This document shows positions 15,881-25,531 of a stretch of 64,000 nucleotides of DNA, piece after piece. The stretch lies in assembly GCA_965216845.1 (NCBI GenBank), contig OZ244200.1, positions 2,604,001-2,668,000 of the forward strand, written 5' to 3'. The first letter of the stretch is position 1. Every line of letters starts with the position of its first letter. The translations under genes and the position numbers were made by a program. Origin of the DNA: Panacagrimonas sp965216845. GTDB taxonomy: Bacteria > Pseudomonadota > Gammaproteobacteria > Nevskiales > Nevskiaceae. Under the pieces are notes generated by a model. That model saw only the letters and a list, made by a program, of their open reading frames with translations. It was not told the DNA's origin and made no database searches.

Positions 15881-16061
15881 TCCAAACACCAAAAATCAAA
15901 AATTGGTCGCCAGCGAACAGCTTGGACGCTGATCCCAAGACCTGACTTCAAGCACCACTTTTTCCGAGCCCGGCTTGGCGCTATGATTGCCGGCCCTTTT
16001 TGGGGGCCTTGCCTTCACCCTCGCCTTTGCGCGGACGCTCGGACCAGGAATTCGACTGACA

Positions 16062-16328
16062 ATGCCGCTTCCCAAGACTTCCGGATGCAAGCCACTCAGC
16101 CACGCTGTGGCCGACTCGCTGGAAGACTATCTGAGCCACCTCAACGGTCACTTGCCGCAAACCCTGTATCACACGGTGCTGGATCAGGTGGAACCGCCGC
16201 TGCTGCGCGCGGCGCTGCGCTACTGCGACAACAACCAGTCCAAAGCGGCGCAGATGCTGGGGCTGAACCGTGCGACATTGCGCAAGAAATTGCGCCATCA
16301 CAACATCGATCTCTCTGCGGAACAATGA
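16062..16328 (+). CDS. fis: DNA-binding nucleoid protein Fis
   Basis: An 88-residue Fis-family protein. The C-terminal helix-turn-helix DNNQSKAAQMLGLNRATLRK is nearly canonical, and the N-terminal half carries the dimerisation helix (LPQTLYHTVLDQVEPPLL). The ATG at 16062 gives the usual length. dusB, which precedes fis in enterobacteria, is absent between prmA and fis. The stop overlaps the purH start as ATGA, so Fis and PurH are translationally coupled. Confidence 0.93.
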   Translation: MPLPKTSGCKPLSHAVADSLEDYLSHLNGHLPQTLYHTVLDQVEPPLLRAALRYCDNNQSKAAQMLGLNRATLRKKLRHHNIDLSAEQ

Positions 16329-17893
16329 CGGATATTGCGGTACGCAGGGCACTGTTGTCAGTGTCCGACAAGACAGGCCTGCTCGAATTGGCGCGAGCAC
16401 TTTCGAACAACGGGACGGAAATCGTTTCCACGGGTGGCACGTACCGTATGCTTGCGTCCGACGCCGTTCCGGCGCGTGAGGTTCGCCAGCTGACGGACTT
16501 TCCGGAAATCATGGACGGTCGCGTCAAGACCCTGCATCCGCGTATTCACGGCGGACTGCTCGGCCGCCGCGGCATCGACGACGCCGTCATGCAGGAACAC
16601 GGCATTGCCGCCATCGACCTGCTGGTGGTCAACCTCTATCCGTTCCAGCAAACCGTGGCGCGTGCGGATTGCACCCGCGAGCAGGCGATCGAAAACATCG
16701 ACATCGGCGGCCCCGCCATGTTGCGCGCCGCCGCCAAGAATCACGCGCATGTGGCGGTGGTGGTGGACCCGTCGGATTATCCGGCGCTGATCCAGGCGCT
16801 CGGCAACGGCGGCATCAGTCTGCAGCTGCGGCAGCAACTGGCGCTCAAGGCGTTCGCGCATACGGCGGCTTACGACGCGGCAGTCGCGGCCTATCTTTCC
16901 AGCCTGCAAACCGACGGCACGCGCAAGGCGTTCTGCGATATTCGCGGCGCCCAATGGCACAAGGCGCAGGATTTGCGCTACGGCGAAAACCCGCATCAGC
17001 AGGCCGCCTTTTACCGGCAGAAGGACGCCCCGCAAGGCTCGATTGCCGCCGCCGAACAGCTACAGGGCAAGGCGCTTTCCTACAACAACATCGCCGATGC
17101 CGACGCCGCGCTGGAATGCGTCAAAGCCTTTGAGCAGCCCGCTTGCGTGATCGTCAAACACGCCAATCCCTGCGGCGTGGCGATCAGCCACGACGGCATC
17201 AGCACCGCCTATGCGCGCGCTTTTGAAACCGATCCCACCTCCGCCTTTGGCGGCATCATCGCCGTCAACCGGGCGCTGGACGATCAGCTTCTCCAGCGCA
17301 TTCTGGAACAGCAATTCGCCGAGGTGATTCTGGCGCCCGCCGTTTCTGATGCAGCCCGTGCGGTGGCAGCAGCCAAACCCAATCTGCGTCTGCTGCAAGT
17401 CGGCGATTGGGAAGGTGAACACAGCGCGCGGCTGGAACTCAAACAAGTCAACGGCGGCGTGCTGGTGCAGGACAGCGATACCGCGCTGGCGTCGGCCGAT
17501 CAGCTCAAGGTGGTCAGCCAACGCACGCCCAGCAACGAGGAAATCCAGGACCTGGTGTTCGCCGCACGCGTGGCCAAATATGTGAAATCCAATGCCATCG
17601 TCTACGCCAAGTCCGGCCGCACCATCGGCGTCGGCGCCGGTCAGATGAGCCGGGTGTATTCGGCCAGGATCGCCGGCATCAAGGCGGCGGACGAAAACCT
17701 GACGGTCAAGGGTTCGGTGATGGCCTCGGATGCGTTTTTCCCGTTCCGGGACGGCATCGATGCGGCCGCCGCCGCCGGCATCACCGCGGTGATTCAACCC
17801 GGTGGTTCCATGCGCGACTCCGAAGTGATTCAGGCCGCCGACGAAGCCGGCATGGCGATGGTGTTCAGCGGCACCCGCCACTTCCGACATTAG
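16325..17893 (+). CDS. purH: Bifunctional AICAR transformylase/IMP cyclohydrolase
   Basis: A 522-residue enzyme for the last two steps of IMP synthesis. The N-terminal MGS-like cyclohydrolase domain (RRALLSVSDKTGLLELARAL, then DGRVKTLHPRIHGGLL) is followed by the AICAR transformylase domain with RYGENPHQQAAFY, the catalytic Lys-His in CVIVKHANPCGVA, and GVGAGQMSRV. I chose the ATG at 16325, overlapping the fis stop; the longer open frame upstream only reads fis in another phase. Confidence 0.97.
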   Translation: MTDIAVRRALLSVSDKTGLLELARALSNNGTEIVSTGGTYRMLASDAVPAREVRQLTDFPEIMDGRVKTLHPRIHGGLLGRRGIDDAVMQEHGIAAIDLLVVNLYPFQQTVARADCTREQAIENIDIGGPAMLRAAAKNHAHVAVVVDPSDYPALIQALGNGGISLQLRQQLALKAFAHTAAYDAAVAAYLSSLQTDGTRKAFCDIRGAQWHKAQDLRYGENPHQQAAFYRQKDAPQGSIAAAEQLQGKALSYNNIADADAALECVKAFEQPACVIVKHANPCGVAISHDGISTAYARAFETDPTSAFGGIIAVNRALDDQLLQRILEQQFAEVILAPAVSDAARAVAAAKPNLRLLQVGDWEGEHSARLELKQVNGGVLVQDSDTALASADQLKVVSQRTPSNEEIQDLVFAARVAKYVKSNAIVYAKSGRTIGVGAGQMSRVYSARIAGIKAADENLTVKGSVMASDAFFPFRDGIDAAAAAGITAVIQPGGSMRDSEVIQAADEAGMAMVFSGTRHFRH

Positions 17894-17901
17894 ACCCATT
17901 T

Positions 17902-19242
17902 CTAATCGAGCATCCGCGCGCGCAGACGCGGCAAGTAGACGCCTAGCGTGCATGCTCGCGCCGCGACGTAAATCAGCATCGCCCACCACAATCCGTGATA
18001 ACCAAAACGGACGCTGAGCAAATACCAGGCGACGATGAATACCGCCAACGCCATGCCGGAGGCATTGCGCATCTCCTGGGTCTGGGTGGCACCGATGAAA
18101 ATGCCGTCGAGCTGAAACGCAGCGAAAGATAACCCAACGTACATGGCGGCATAAAACAGATAACCCTGCGCCAGCGCACGGACCGAGGAAATATCGGTAA
18201 ACCATTGAATCGCCTGCGGGCCGATAACGAAAATACCCACCGCAAGACACAAGGCGCTGCTGGCCGACCAGGCCAATGATGTGCGCAACACCGCGTCAAA
18301 ATAGCGACGCCTTTTTTCACCAATCGCCTGCCCCACCAACGGCTCCGCGGCGTGCGCAAAACCATCCAGAATCAAGGCGCTGAAGGTGATGAATTGCAAC
18401 AGAATGTGATTGGCGGCCAATACCTCATCGCCGAAACCCGCCGCCTGATTGGTGAACCAGGCAAAGCCGAACAACATGAACAGCGTGCGCAGGATAATGT
18501 CGCCGTTGGCCGCAAGGCTTTGCCGCAGGCCTTGACGGTCAAGCATCAGCGCCCAGGGCAGCTCGGGGCGTTTTCCATTCCGATCGACCAGATTGCGCGC
18601 CAGCAAAACCAGCGCCAGTAAAAAACTGAGCCATTCGGCAATGGCAGTGCCCACACCAATGCCGACCACGCCCCAGTCCATCACCCCGGCCAACCACAGG
18701 TCCAGGGCGATATTGACGCCATTCAGAAACAGCTGAAACTTCAATACCAGATCACTGCGGCCCAGACCGATCCATGCACCGAGGATGGCGAAGCTGGCCA
18801 GCGATGCCGGCGCCCCCCAGATGCGACAGACAAGGTACGCACGCGTCTGCGCTTCCACCGCGGCGCTGGCGTCCAGCAGGGACAGCGCCAGACTCGCCAC
18901 CAGCGTCTGCGTGATGACGAACGCCACGCCGATCAGAAACCCCATCATGAGTGCGCGCAACAGCGTTGCCGTCACTTCCGGCTGATCGCCGCGCGCCCTT
19001 GCCTGCGCCACGAAGCCGGTGGTGCCCATACGCAGAAAACCACAGCCCCAATACAGAAAATTGAAAATCAGCGCGCCGAGTGCGATGGCCCCCAATGCCT
19101 CGGTGGAGCCGGTATTTCCGATCACGGCGGTGTCCGCAAAGCCCAGCAAGGGCGCGGCGCAATTGGCCAGCATCAATGGCCAGGCCAGCTGCCAGATCCG
19201 CCAGCCCAGCGGCGATGAATGCTTGCCCGGCGACGTCGCCAC
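17902..19242 (-). CDS. MATE-family efflux transporter (DinF type)
   Basis: A 446-residue polytopic inner-membrane protein with about 12 hydrophobic segments. DinF-branch features include WQLAWPLMLANCAAPLLGFA, DTAVIGNTGSTEALGAIALG and FLRMGTTGFVAQA. MATE proteins export drugs or metabolites by Na+ or H+ antiport; the substrate is unknown here. It starts at GTG 19242, 10 bases after the JAMM-like gene, and ends 8 bases from the converging purH stop. Confidence 0.88.
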   Translation of the reverse strand: MATSPGKHSSPLGWRIWQLAWPLMLANCAAPLLGFADTAVIGNTGSTEALGAIALGALIFNFLYWGCGFLRMGTTGFVAQARARGDQPEVTATLLRALMMGFLIGVAFVITQTLVASLALSLLDASAAVEAQTRAYLVCRIWGAPASLASFAILGAWIGLGRSDLVLKFQLFLNGVNIALDLWLAGVMDWGVVGIGVGTAIAEWLSFLLALVLLARNLVDRNGKRPELPWALMLDRQGLRQSLAANGDIILRTLFMLFGFAWFTNQAAGFGDEVLAANHILLQFITFSALILDGFAHAAEPLVGQAIGEKRRRYFDAVLRTSLAWSASSALCLAVGIFVIGPQAIQWFTDISSVRALAQGYLFYAAMYVGLSFAAFQLDGIFIGATQTQEMRNASGMALAVFIVAWYLLSVRFGYHGLWWAMLIYVAARACTLGVYLPRLRARMLD

Positions 19243-19252
19243 GCAACCGCCG

Positions 19253-19591
19253 TTATTCGATGATTTTCAGAACCCGTTCCTGCGGCTGGCCTTGGTGCAA
19301 CTCCCAGCCGCGCATTTGCAGCACGCCCTTGGTGTCCAGAGAAACCAGAATCAGGCGCCGATCCGGCGTCAACTCGTCCGCGCTCGGCACTGCCTGGCGA
19401 TTGGGCTCAGAACGCAGGTCCGCCCAATGGGCGTGACCTTCGGGCAAGGCCTGGCCATCGAGAATGAAAGCGGCCGGCGTACCGTTGCGCTGCGCAATCT
19501 CGCCGGCGATGGATTGCGGCTTGGCGCTTTGCGCCGCATGCAGGATGTGAATCGCCAACCGGCGCGGAATCATCAGGTCTTGCCTAGTCAT
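19253..19591 (-). CDS. JAMM/MPN-like protein lacking metal ligands
   Basis: A 112-residue protein between moeB and a MATE exporter, overlapping the moeB stop by 8 bases. The N-terminus (MIPRRLAIHILHAAQSAKPQ) resembles Mov34/MPN (M67) proteases. Where they have HSHPxxxAxPSxxD, this protein reads RSEPNRQAVPSADEL, so the PS-D part is kept but both metal-binding histidines are gone. JAMM proteases often sit next to ThiF/MoeB-type E1 enzymes in sulfur-carrier operons. I infer a non-catalytic relative that binds a carrier C-terminus. The fold assignment rests on a short motif and needs a structure comparison. Confidence 0.6.
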   Translation of the reverse strand: MTRQDLMIPRRLAIHILHAAQSAKPQSIAGEIAQRNGTPAAFILDGQALPEGHAHWADLRSEPNRQAVPSADELTPDRRLILVSLDTKGVLQMRGWELHQGQPQERVLKIIE

Positions 19592-20327
19592 TTTTGGTCC
19601 CCGAACAAACCCCGCAGGCGGGATCGCTGGATAATTTCAGTGTTCTGTTTTCCATTCGCAGCGCGTCCCAAACCTGTAGCTGCGCGATGGGCTGCTCGAT
19701 GCCAATCAGCAGTTTGATGGCCGCCAGCGCTTGCAGGCCGCCAATCACCTGAGACACTGGCCCCAGAATGCCGGCGTCCTCACAACGCTCGGCAGCCTCG
19801 CCGGTTTGTGGATACAGGCAGGCGTAGCAAGGTCCGCCATGGCGCAGATCGAATACGCAGAGCTGCCCTTCCAGACGGATCGCCGCGCCGCAGACCAGCG
19901 GCTTGCGCATGGCCACGCAAGCGGCGTTGACGGCGAAGCGGGTGGGAAAGTTGTCGCTGCAATCCAGCACCACATCCGCTTGCCGCACCGCGTCCTGGAG
20001 CGCGTCCGGCGGCAGACGCTGCGGCAGCGTGGTGATTTCAAGCTGCGCATTGAGTCCGCCCAACTGGGCTTTCGCCGCATCGACTTTGCAACGCCCAACA
20101 TCGGTTTCGCGATACAGCAGTTGCCGATGCAGATTGCTGACTTGCAGACGATCAAAATCATTGATCATCAAATGACCGACCCCGGCGCCGGCCAGACAGC
20201 TGGCCGCTGCCGAGCCCAGCGCGCCCATGCCGATCAGCAACACGCAGGAGTCGGTCAGCATGGCCTGACCGTTGACGCCGACTTCCGGCAAAACGACCTG
20301 GCGCGAATAGCGGCCCAGGTCACTCAT
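19584..20327 (-). CDS. moeB: Molybdopterin-synthase adenylyltransferase MoeB/ThiF-like E1
   Basis: A 247-residue E1-like enzyme that adenylates the C-terminal glycine of a sulfur carrier (MoaD or ThiS). It shows GRYSRQVVLPEVGVNGQ, the ATP-binding VLLIGMGALGSAAASCLAGAG, the DNFPTRFAVN segment, and two zinc-binding CxxC pairs (CYACLYP and PACGVC). The start overlaps the prmC stop (ATGA). MoeB and ThiF cannot be separated by sequence alone; the prmC-moeB neighbourhood is often annotated moeB. Confidence 0.86.
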   Translation of the reverse strand: MSDLGRYSRQVVLPEVGVNGQAMLTDSCVLLIGMGALGSAAASCLAGAGVGHLMINDFDRLQVSNLHRQLLYRETDVGRCKVDAAKAQLGGLNAQLEITTLPQRLPPDALQDAVRQADVVLDCSDNFPTRFAVNAACVAMRKPLVCGAAIRLEGQLCVFDLRHGGPCYACLYPQTGEAAERCEDAGILGPVSQVIGGLQALAAIKLLIGIEQPIAQLQVWDALRMENRTLKLSSDPACGVCSGTKND

Positions 20328-21181
20328 GCTTTGCGTCCACCGCTGGCGCGCGGCAAGCCCGCCAGATCCGCGCGCGTCTGGACGTCGCTAAAACCGGCTT
20401 GGCGCAGCAGCTGGGTCACCGCTTCAGCTTGCTGGCACCCGTGTTCCAGCAACAGATGCGCGCCCGCACGCAGATACGCGGCGGCCTCAGCGATGATATG
20501 GCGCAAATCCTCCAGACCATCTGCGCCAGCAACCAGTGCCGATTGCGGCTCATGGCCGAGCGCGTGGAGATGTGCGTCGCCATCGGCAACATAAGGCGGA
20601 TTGGCGACGATCAGATCAAATGTCATCCCCGACAAGGGCGCGAACCAACTGCCCGCGAGCAAGCGCAGAGGCAAGTTCAGTTGGTGCGCGTTTTCAGCCG
20701 CCACAGCAAGCGCCGCGGGACTTCGATCACAGGCGCACACATCGGCATGGGGTCGCTCTTTCTTGATGGCCAAGGCGATGGCGCCGCTGCCGGTGCCCAG
20801 ATCAAGCACGCTTGGCGTCTGGTTTGCAGGCAGCAACTGCAGCGCCCATTCCACCAGCAACTCGGTTTCCGGTCGCGGAATCAGCACCGCCGGCGACACC
20901 TCAAGCGTCAGCGACCAGAATTCCTGCTGGCCGGTGATGTACGCAAACGGTTCTGTGGCCGCGCGTCTTGCCAACAAGGCTTCGAAATGCCGCGCCGCCT
21001 GCATTTCCACCGGCATTTCCGGAAATGCAACCAGACGCGCGCGCGAATGCCCGCTGGCAACAGCCAGCAACAGCTCGGCCTCCATCGCAGCAGTTTCGCC
21101 CAATGCGGCCAGCACCCGACGCCCACGCGCCAACAGCTCGCGGACCGGCTGTGACTTGGGCGGCGCCATCACCGCGCTCAC
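20324..21181 (-). CDS. prmC: Release factor glutamine methyltransferase
   Basis: A 285-residue SAM-dependent enzyme that methylates the GGQ glutamine of release factors. An N-terminal helical domain leads to LIPRPETELLVEWAL, the SAM site VLDLGTGSGAIALAI, and the catalytic NPPYV motif in LIVANPPYVADGD. It starts at GTG 21181, overlapping the prfA stop as GTGA, so the enzyme is coupled to its substrate gene. Confidence 0.95.
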   Translation of the reverse strand: MSAVMAPPKSQPVRELLARGRRVLAALGETAAMEAELLLAVASGHSRARLVAFPEMPVEMQAARHFEALLARRAATEPFAYITGQQEFWSLTLEVSPAVLIPRPETELLVEWALQLLPANQTPSVLDLGTGSGAIALAIKKERPHADVCACDRSPAALAVAAENAHQLNLPLRLLAGSWFAPLSGMTFDLIVANPPYVADGDAHLHALGHEPQSALVAGADGLEDLRHIIAEAAAYLRAGAHLLLEHGCQQAEAVTQLLRQAGFSDVQTRADLAGLPRASGGRKA

Positions 21182-22260
21182 TGATTCAGCTCGGCCAGCA
21201 ATTCGGCTTGATATTCACTCAGCAACGGCTGGACAACGGCGTCCAGATCGCCCTGAATCACGCGGTCGAGCTGGTACAGCGTCAGGCCGATGCGATGATC
21301 AGTCACCCGGCCCTGTGGAAAGTTGTAAGTGCGAATGCGCTCACTGCGATCCCCGCTGCCCACCAATTGTTTGCGGGTCGCGGCCAATTCCGACTGTTGC
21401 TGACTACGCTCGGCATCCAGCAGTCGGGCGGACAACAAACTCATGGCGCGCGCGCGATTCTTGTGCTGTGAACGCTCGTCCTGGCACTCAACGACAATGC
21501 CGGTCGGCAAATGGGTGATGCGGATGGCAGAGTCGGTCTTGTTGACGTGCTGACCGCCGGCGCCGCTGGCGCGAAAAGTGTCGATGCGCAGATCCGCGTT
21601 ATTGATCTCCACCTCCTGCGCCTGTTCCACCTCCGGCAGAATCGCCACCGTGGCGGCGCTGGTGTGAATTCGCCCCTGGGCTTCGGTCTCCGGCACGCGT
21701 TGCACCCGATGCGCGCCGGATTCGAACTTGAGTTGGGAGAAGGCGCCAAAGCCGGCGATGCGCGAGATGATTTCCTTGTAGCCGCCGTGCTCACCTTCGC
21801 TGAGCGACAGAATCTCCATTTCCCAGCCGCGCTGTTCGGCGTAACGGCTGTACATGCGATGCAAATCGCCCGCAAAAATCGCCGCCTCGTCGCCGCCGGT
21901 GCCGGCGCGGATTTCCAGGAACACGTTGGCGTCGTCCATCGGGTCGCGCGGCACCAGAGCCAGCTGCAACTGTTGCTCCAACGCCGCGCGACGCGTCTGG
22001 GCGTCTTCCAGTTCCTGTTTGGCGATGGCGCGCATTTCCTCGTCCGGATCGCGCTGCATGGCCTGCAGATCGTCTATTTCACTCAACACCGCCTGCCAGG
22101 CCGCGAAGGCCTCCACCGACGGTCCCAGGCCGGCGTATTCCTGCGACAGGCGCTTGAAGCGGTCGGCGTCCGCCGCCACCGCAGGGTCGGACAGCTCGCG
22201 TTCGATCTCCGCGCGTCGGTCGACCAGGGCCTGCAGTTTGTTGATCAGAGAGGCTTGCAT
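21178..22260 (-). CDS. prfA: Peptide chain release factor 1
   Basis: A 360-residue class I release factor for UAA and UAG. The GGQ loop reads RASGAGGQHVNKTDSAIRIT, preceded by the domain signature EIRAGTGGDEAAIFAGDLHR. Family length is about 360. It is encoded after hemA, and followed by prmC and moeB. Confidence 0.97.
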   Translation of the reverse strand: MQASLINKLQALVDRRAEIERELSDPAVAADADRFKRLSQEYAGLGPSVEAFAAWQAVLSEIDDLQAMQRDPDEEMRAIAKQELEDAQTRRAALEQQLQLALVPRDPMDDANVFLEIRAGTGGDEAAIFAGDLHRMYSRYAEQRGWEMEILSLSEGEHGGYKEIISRIAGFGAFSQLKFESGAHRVQRVPETEAQGRIHTSAATVAILPEVEQAQEVEINNADLRIDTFRASGAGGQHVNKTDSAIRITHLPTGIVVECQDERSQHKNRARAMSLLSARLLDAERSQQQSELAATRKQLVGSGDRSERIRTYNFPQGRVTDHRIGLTLYQLDRVIQGDLDAVVQPLLSEYQAELLAELNQ

Positions 22261-22317
22261 GCGATGAATAGGGTTTGCCGCGGTGGGCCGCCGGCAGAAA
22301 ATCAGCCGCGCAGTATC

Positions 22318-23586
22318 TCAAATCTGATCGTCGTCCTCGGGAATCTCGAACAGCTTGCGCGCCGCGTTCAGCAGCAAGGCCTGCTCCACCGTCCCCGCCC
22401 GCCGCAACTGACGGCTGGGCGCGTGCAGGATCTTGTTACTGAGCGTATCGGCCACGAAACTCAACACCGCCTCAGGTTCGGCGCCCGCCGCCAGCTTGCG
22501 CTGCGCACGCGCCAGTACCACGTCACGGTGATCACGCGCCTGCTCACGTATTTGCCGAATCATCGCGCCGGCGTTGCGACTCTCCAGCCAATGGGTAAAT
22601 TCACGCGCATATTCGCTGACCAACAGCTCCGCCTGCTCGGCGGCCGCAGCGCGTGCGCGTTGATTCTGGGCGATGACGTTGCGCAGGTCGTCCAGCGTGT
22701 AGAGATAAATATCTTCCAGTTTGCCGATCCGCGGATCGATATCGCGCGGCACCGCCAGGTCGATCATGAACACCGGCTTGCGACGCCGCTTGCGCAGCGC
22801 ACCCTGCATGGCGGCGTTTTCGATCACGTGCGCACGCGATGCGGTGGACGACACCACCAGATCCGCATCGCCCAGATAGGCCGGCAGATCCGACAGGCTG
22901 ATGGCATAGCCGTGGATCTCACGCGCCAGGCGGTTGGCGCGCTCGAGGCTGCGATTGGCCACCACGATCCGGCCCACCCCCTGCCCCCGCAGATGGCGCG
23001 CGATCAAGCCCATTGTTTCGCCGGCGCCGATCAGCAAGGCGCTTTCCCGCTTCAAATCGGAAAAAATCTGCTTGGCCAACTGCACCGCGGCGTACGCCAC
23101 CGAGACCGGATGCGCACCAACCTGGGTCCGACTGCGTACGATCTTGGCCACCGCGAAGGCGTGTTGAAACAGCCGCGACAACACCGGCCCCAGTGAGTCG
23201 CTTTGCCTTGCGGTGGCAAAGCTGTGCTTCATCTGGCCCAGAATCTGCGGCTCCCCCAAAACCATCGAATCCAGCCCTGCGGCCACCCGCAAACTGTGCA
23301 GGACGCTGTTTTCATCAACATGGGTGTAGGCGAAGCGTTCGATCAGACCGTCCGGCGCATTCAGCTCACGCCGCCACCATTGCATCAGCGCCGCCTCCAT
23401 CTCCGGCGCGGCCACGGTCATGATTTCGGTGCGATTGCAGGTGGACAGAATCGCGGCTTCATCGATACCGGCCATGGCGCGCAGACGCGCCAAGGCGGCC
23501 GACAATTCGGCTTCGGTAAACGCCAGTTTTTCGCGCGCGTTCACCGGTGCGCTGTGGTGGCTCAGCCCGAGCGTGATCAGGGCCAT
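22318..23586 (-). CDS. hemA: Glutamyl-tRNA reductase
   Basis: A 422-residue NADPH-dependent enzyme that makes glutamate-1-semialdehyde from glutamyl-tRNA, the first step of C5 heme synthesis. It starts MALITLGLSHHSAPVNAREK, has the catalytic Cys in AILSTCNRTEI, an NADPH-binding domain with LLIGAGETMGLIARHL, and the C-terminal dimerisation helix. The ATG at 23586 was chosen because upstream residues do not fit the family. It diverges from the TPR lipoprotein gene, and hemA/lolB divergence is typical. Confidence 0.95.
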   Translation of the reverse strand: MALITLGLSHHSAPVNAREKLAFTEAELSAALARLRAMAGIDEAAILSTCNRTEIMTVAAPEMEAALMQWWRRELNAPDGLIERFAYTHVDENSVLHSLRVAAGLDSMVLGEPQILGQMKHSFATARQSDSLGPVLSRLFQHAFAVAKIVRSRTQVGAHPVSVAYAAVQLAKQIFSDLKRESALLIGAGETMGLIARHLRGQGVGRIVVANRSLERANRLAREIHGYAISLSDLPAYLGDADLVVSSTASRAHVIENAAMQGALRKRRRKPVFMIDLAVPRDIDPRIGKLEDIYLYTLDDLRNVIAQNQRARAAAAEQAELLVSEYAREFTHWLESRNAGAMIRQIREQARDHRDVVLARAQRKLAAGAEPEAVLSFVADTLSNKILHAPSRQLRRAGTVEQALLLNAARKLFEIPEDDDQI

Positions 23587-23722
23587 GTGCTGCCTGCTTG
23601 GAATCCGACGACATTTTCCCAAACTGCGACCGCAAGCCTCAAGTCCGCGCTCACCGTCGGGCGATCAGGGAACCGGAGTACCATAGCGTCGTCCTACTCT
23701 TTTCCAGGCTATTTCAGGCAAC

Positions 23723-25531
23723 GTGGCCCGCTTGCATTCCTCATTGATTCCCTTGGCGCTGAGTCTGGCGCAGAGTCTGGCGCTGAGCGCCTGCGCGAGC
23801 CTGCCGTCTGGCGACGGCGCAAGCCAGGCCGCCGGCGCCGAAGCGCCGGAAACGTCGCAAACATCGGACCCCACCTCGCCATCCACCGAAGTGGCCAAGG
23901 CGCCGCTGGCGACCAATGCCGACGACCACGGGCCGGCCGCGCACAAACGCGCGCAGGCCCAGTATCACGTGCTCGCCGGCGAAATGGCGGCAGGACGCAA
24001 CGAACCAGCCATCGCCGCGCGCGAGTTTCTGCGTGCGCTTTCCATCGTCCCCGATGCCACGCTGGCGCGACGCGCAACCGAGTTGGCGCTGAGTGCGCGT
24101 GACGGCGCCTTGTCCGCCGCCGCCGCCAAGCGCTGGCTGCAAATCGCCCCCGGCAGCGTGGAGCCGCGCGAAGTCATCGCCCGCCTGGCCCTGCGCACTG
24201 GCGAGCTGGAAGTAGTGCATGAACAGGCCAAGGCCATTATTGACGGGCATCGCCAAGGTCCGGCTGAAGGGTTTCGCCATGTGGCGCTGATACTGTCCGC
24301 CGATCGCGACGCCGCCGAGCCGGTGCAGTCGGTGCTGGCGCGTCTGGTGGACGAGCATCGCCAACTGGCGGGCGCGCATTACGCCATGGCGCTGGCCGCG
24401 TTGCGCTACGACAACCTGGTACAGGCCGAGGCCTCGGCGCGCAAGGCGCTGGCGCTGGAAGCCGAATCACGCGATTACCAGCTGCTGATGGTGGGCGTGC
24501 TGGTACGCAAGCCGGCGCTGGCCGAAGCCGACCAGCGCATGGCCAGGCTCACCCAGCAACAGCCCGAGGATGCGCGCGATCTGCGCATGGCCTACGTCAA
24601 GCTGTTGCTGGAAGCGCGTCAACGCGCGCACGCGCGGCAAACCCTGCACAAGGCGCTGCAGCAAGACGGCAAGCACGACGACGCACGTTACGCGCTGGGC
24701 ATCATGTCGATCAACGATGGCGAGCTGGAGCGCGCCAGGCAGTTGCTGCAATCGCTGGCCGATGATCCGGACCGGGCCACCGAAATCCAGTTTCAACTCG
24801 GTCGCGTGGCCGAAGCGCAGTCACGCTTTGCAGACGCACTTGCCCACTACGAGGACGCCCAGGATGGTGACCGCCAGGTGGAAGCGATACTGCGCCGCGC
24901 AGTGGTGTTGGGACAGCTGCAACGCCTGGACGAAGGCCGTGCCCTGCTGGCCAACTGGCGCCACCGCGCCCCCGCGCTGGAGCAGCGTTTTCTGCTGGCC
25001 GAAGGCGAGCTGTTGGTCGAAGTCGGCCAACACGCCGAAGCGGTCAGTTTCTACAGCCTGGCGCTGGACAGCGACCCCGCCAACCCGGACCTGCTCTACG
25101 GCCGCTCCCTGGCGCACGAAAAGAACCATGATCTGGCGCGCGCCGAGGCCGACTTGCGCAGTATTCTGGCCGACAACCCGCAGGATGATCGCGCCATGAA
25201 TGCGCTGGGCTACATGCTCACCGTGCACACCCAGCGATACGCCGAAGCACACAAGCTGATTTCACGCGCGCTGGAGCTGTCACCCGAAGATCCGGCCATT
25301 ATCGACAGCATGGGCTGGGTCGAATACAAGCTCGGCGACACCGAATCCGCGCGGGAATATCTGGAAAAAGCCTATGCGCAGGTTCAGGATCCGGAAATCG
25401 CCGCGCACCTGGGTGAGGTGTTGTGGCACCTGGGTGAGCGCGAGCGCGCGCAACAAATCTGGGATCGCGCCCTGGGTACCGAACCCGATCATGAGGTGTT
25501 GCGGGAAACTCTACAGCGTCTGCGACCGTGA
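23723..25531 (+). CDS. TPR-repeat outer-membrane lipoprotein
   Basis: A 602-residue protein with a signal peptide and lipobox LSAC (MARLHSSLIPLALSLAQSLA, then LSACASL). After a Ser/Thr/Pro-rich linker it is almost wholly helical tetratricopeptide repeats, for example PAIAAREFLRALSIVPDATL, ADALAHYEDAQDGDRQVEAI and SAREYLEKAYAQVQDPEIAA. TPR lipoproteins in this position are found upstream of lolB in pseudomonads and relatives. They are thought to scaffold envelope complexes; no specific partner can be deduced. The start is GTG 23723. Confidence 0.85.
   Translation: MARLHSSLIPLALSLAQSLALSACASLPSGDGASQAAGAEAPETSQTSDPTSPSTEVAKAPLATNADDHGPAAHKRAQAQYHVLAGEMAAGRNEPAIAAREFLRALSIVPDATLARRATELALSARDGALSAAAAKRWLQIAPGSVEPREVIARLALRTGELEVVHEQAKAIIDGHRQGPAEGFRHVALILSADRDAAEPVQSVLARLVDEHRQLAGAHYAMALAALRYDNLVQAEASARKALALEAESRDYQLLMVGVLVRKPALAEADQRMARLTQQQPEDARDLRMAYVKLLLEARQRAHARQTLHKALQQDGKHDDARYALGIMSINDGELERARQLLQSLADDPDRATEIQFQLGRVAEAQSRFADALAHYEDAQDGDRQVEAILRRAVVLGQLQRLDEGRALLANWRHRAPALEQRFLLAEGELLVEVGQHAEAVSFYSLALDSDPANPDLLYGRSLAHEKNHDLARAEADLRSILADNPQDDRAMNALGYMLTVHTQRYAEAHKLISRALELSPEDPAIIDSMGWVEYKLGDTESAREYLEKAYAQVQDPEIAAHLGEVLWHLGERERAQQIWDRALGTEPDHEVLRETLQRLRP

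Noticed and set aside
15983..16324. 114-codon N-terminal extension of purH
   Set aside because: It overlaps fis in another frame and lacks PurH-like sequence; the ATG at 16325 gives the normal length.
21511..23196. 561-codon plus-strand open frame over prfA and hemA
   Set aside because: It is an antisense shadow of two well-identified genes in G+C-rich DNA.
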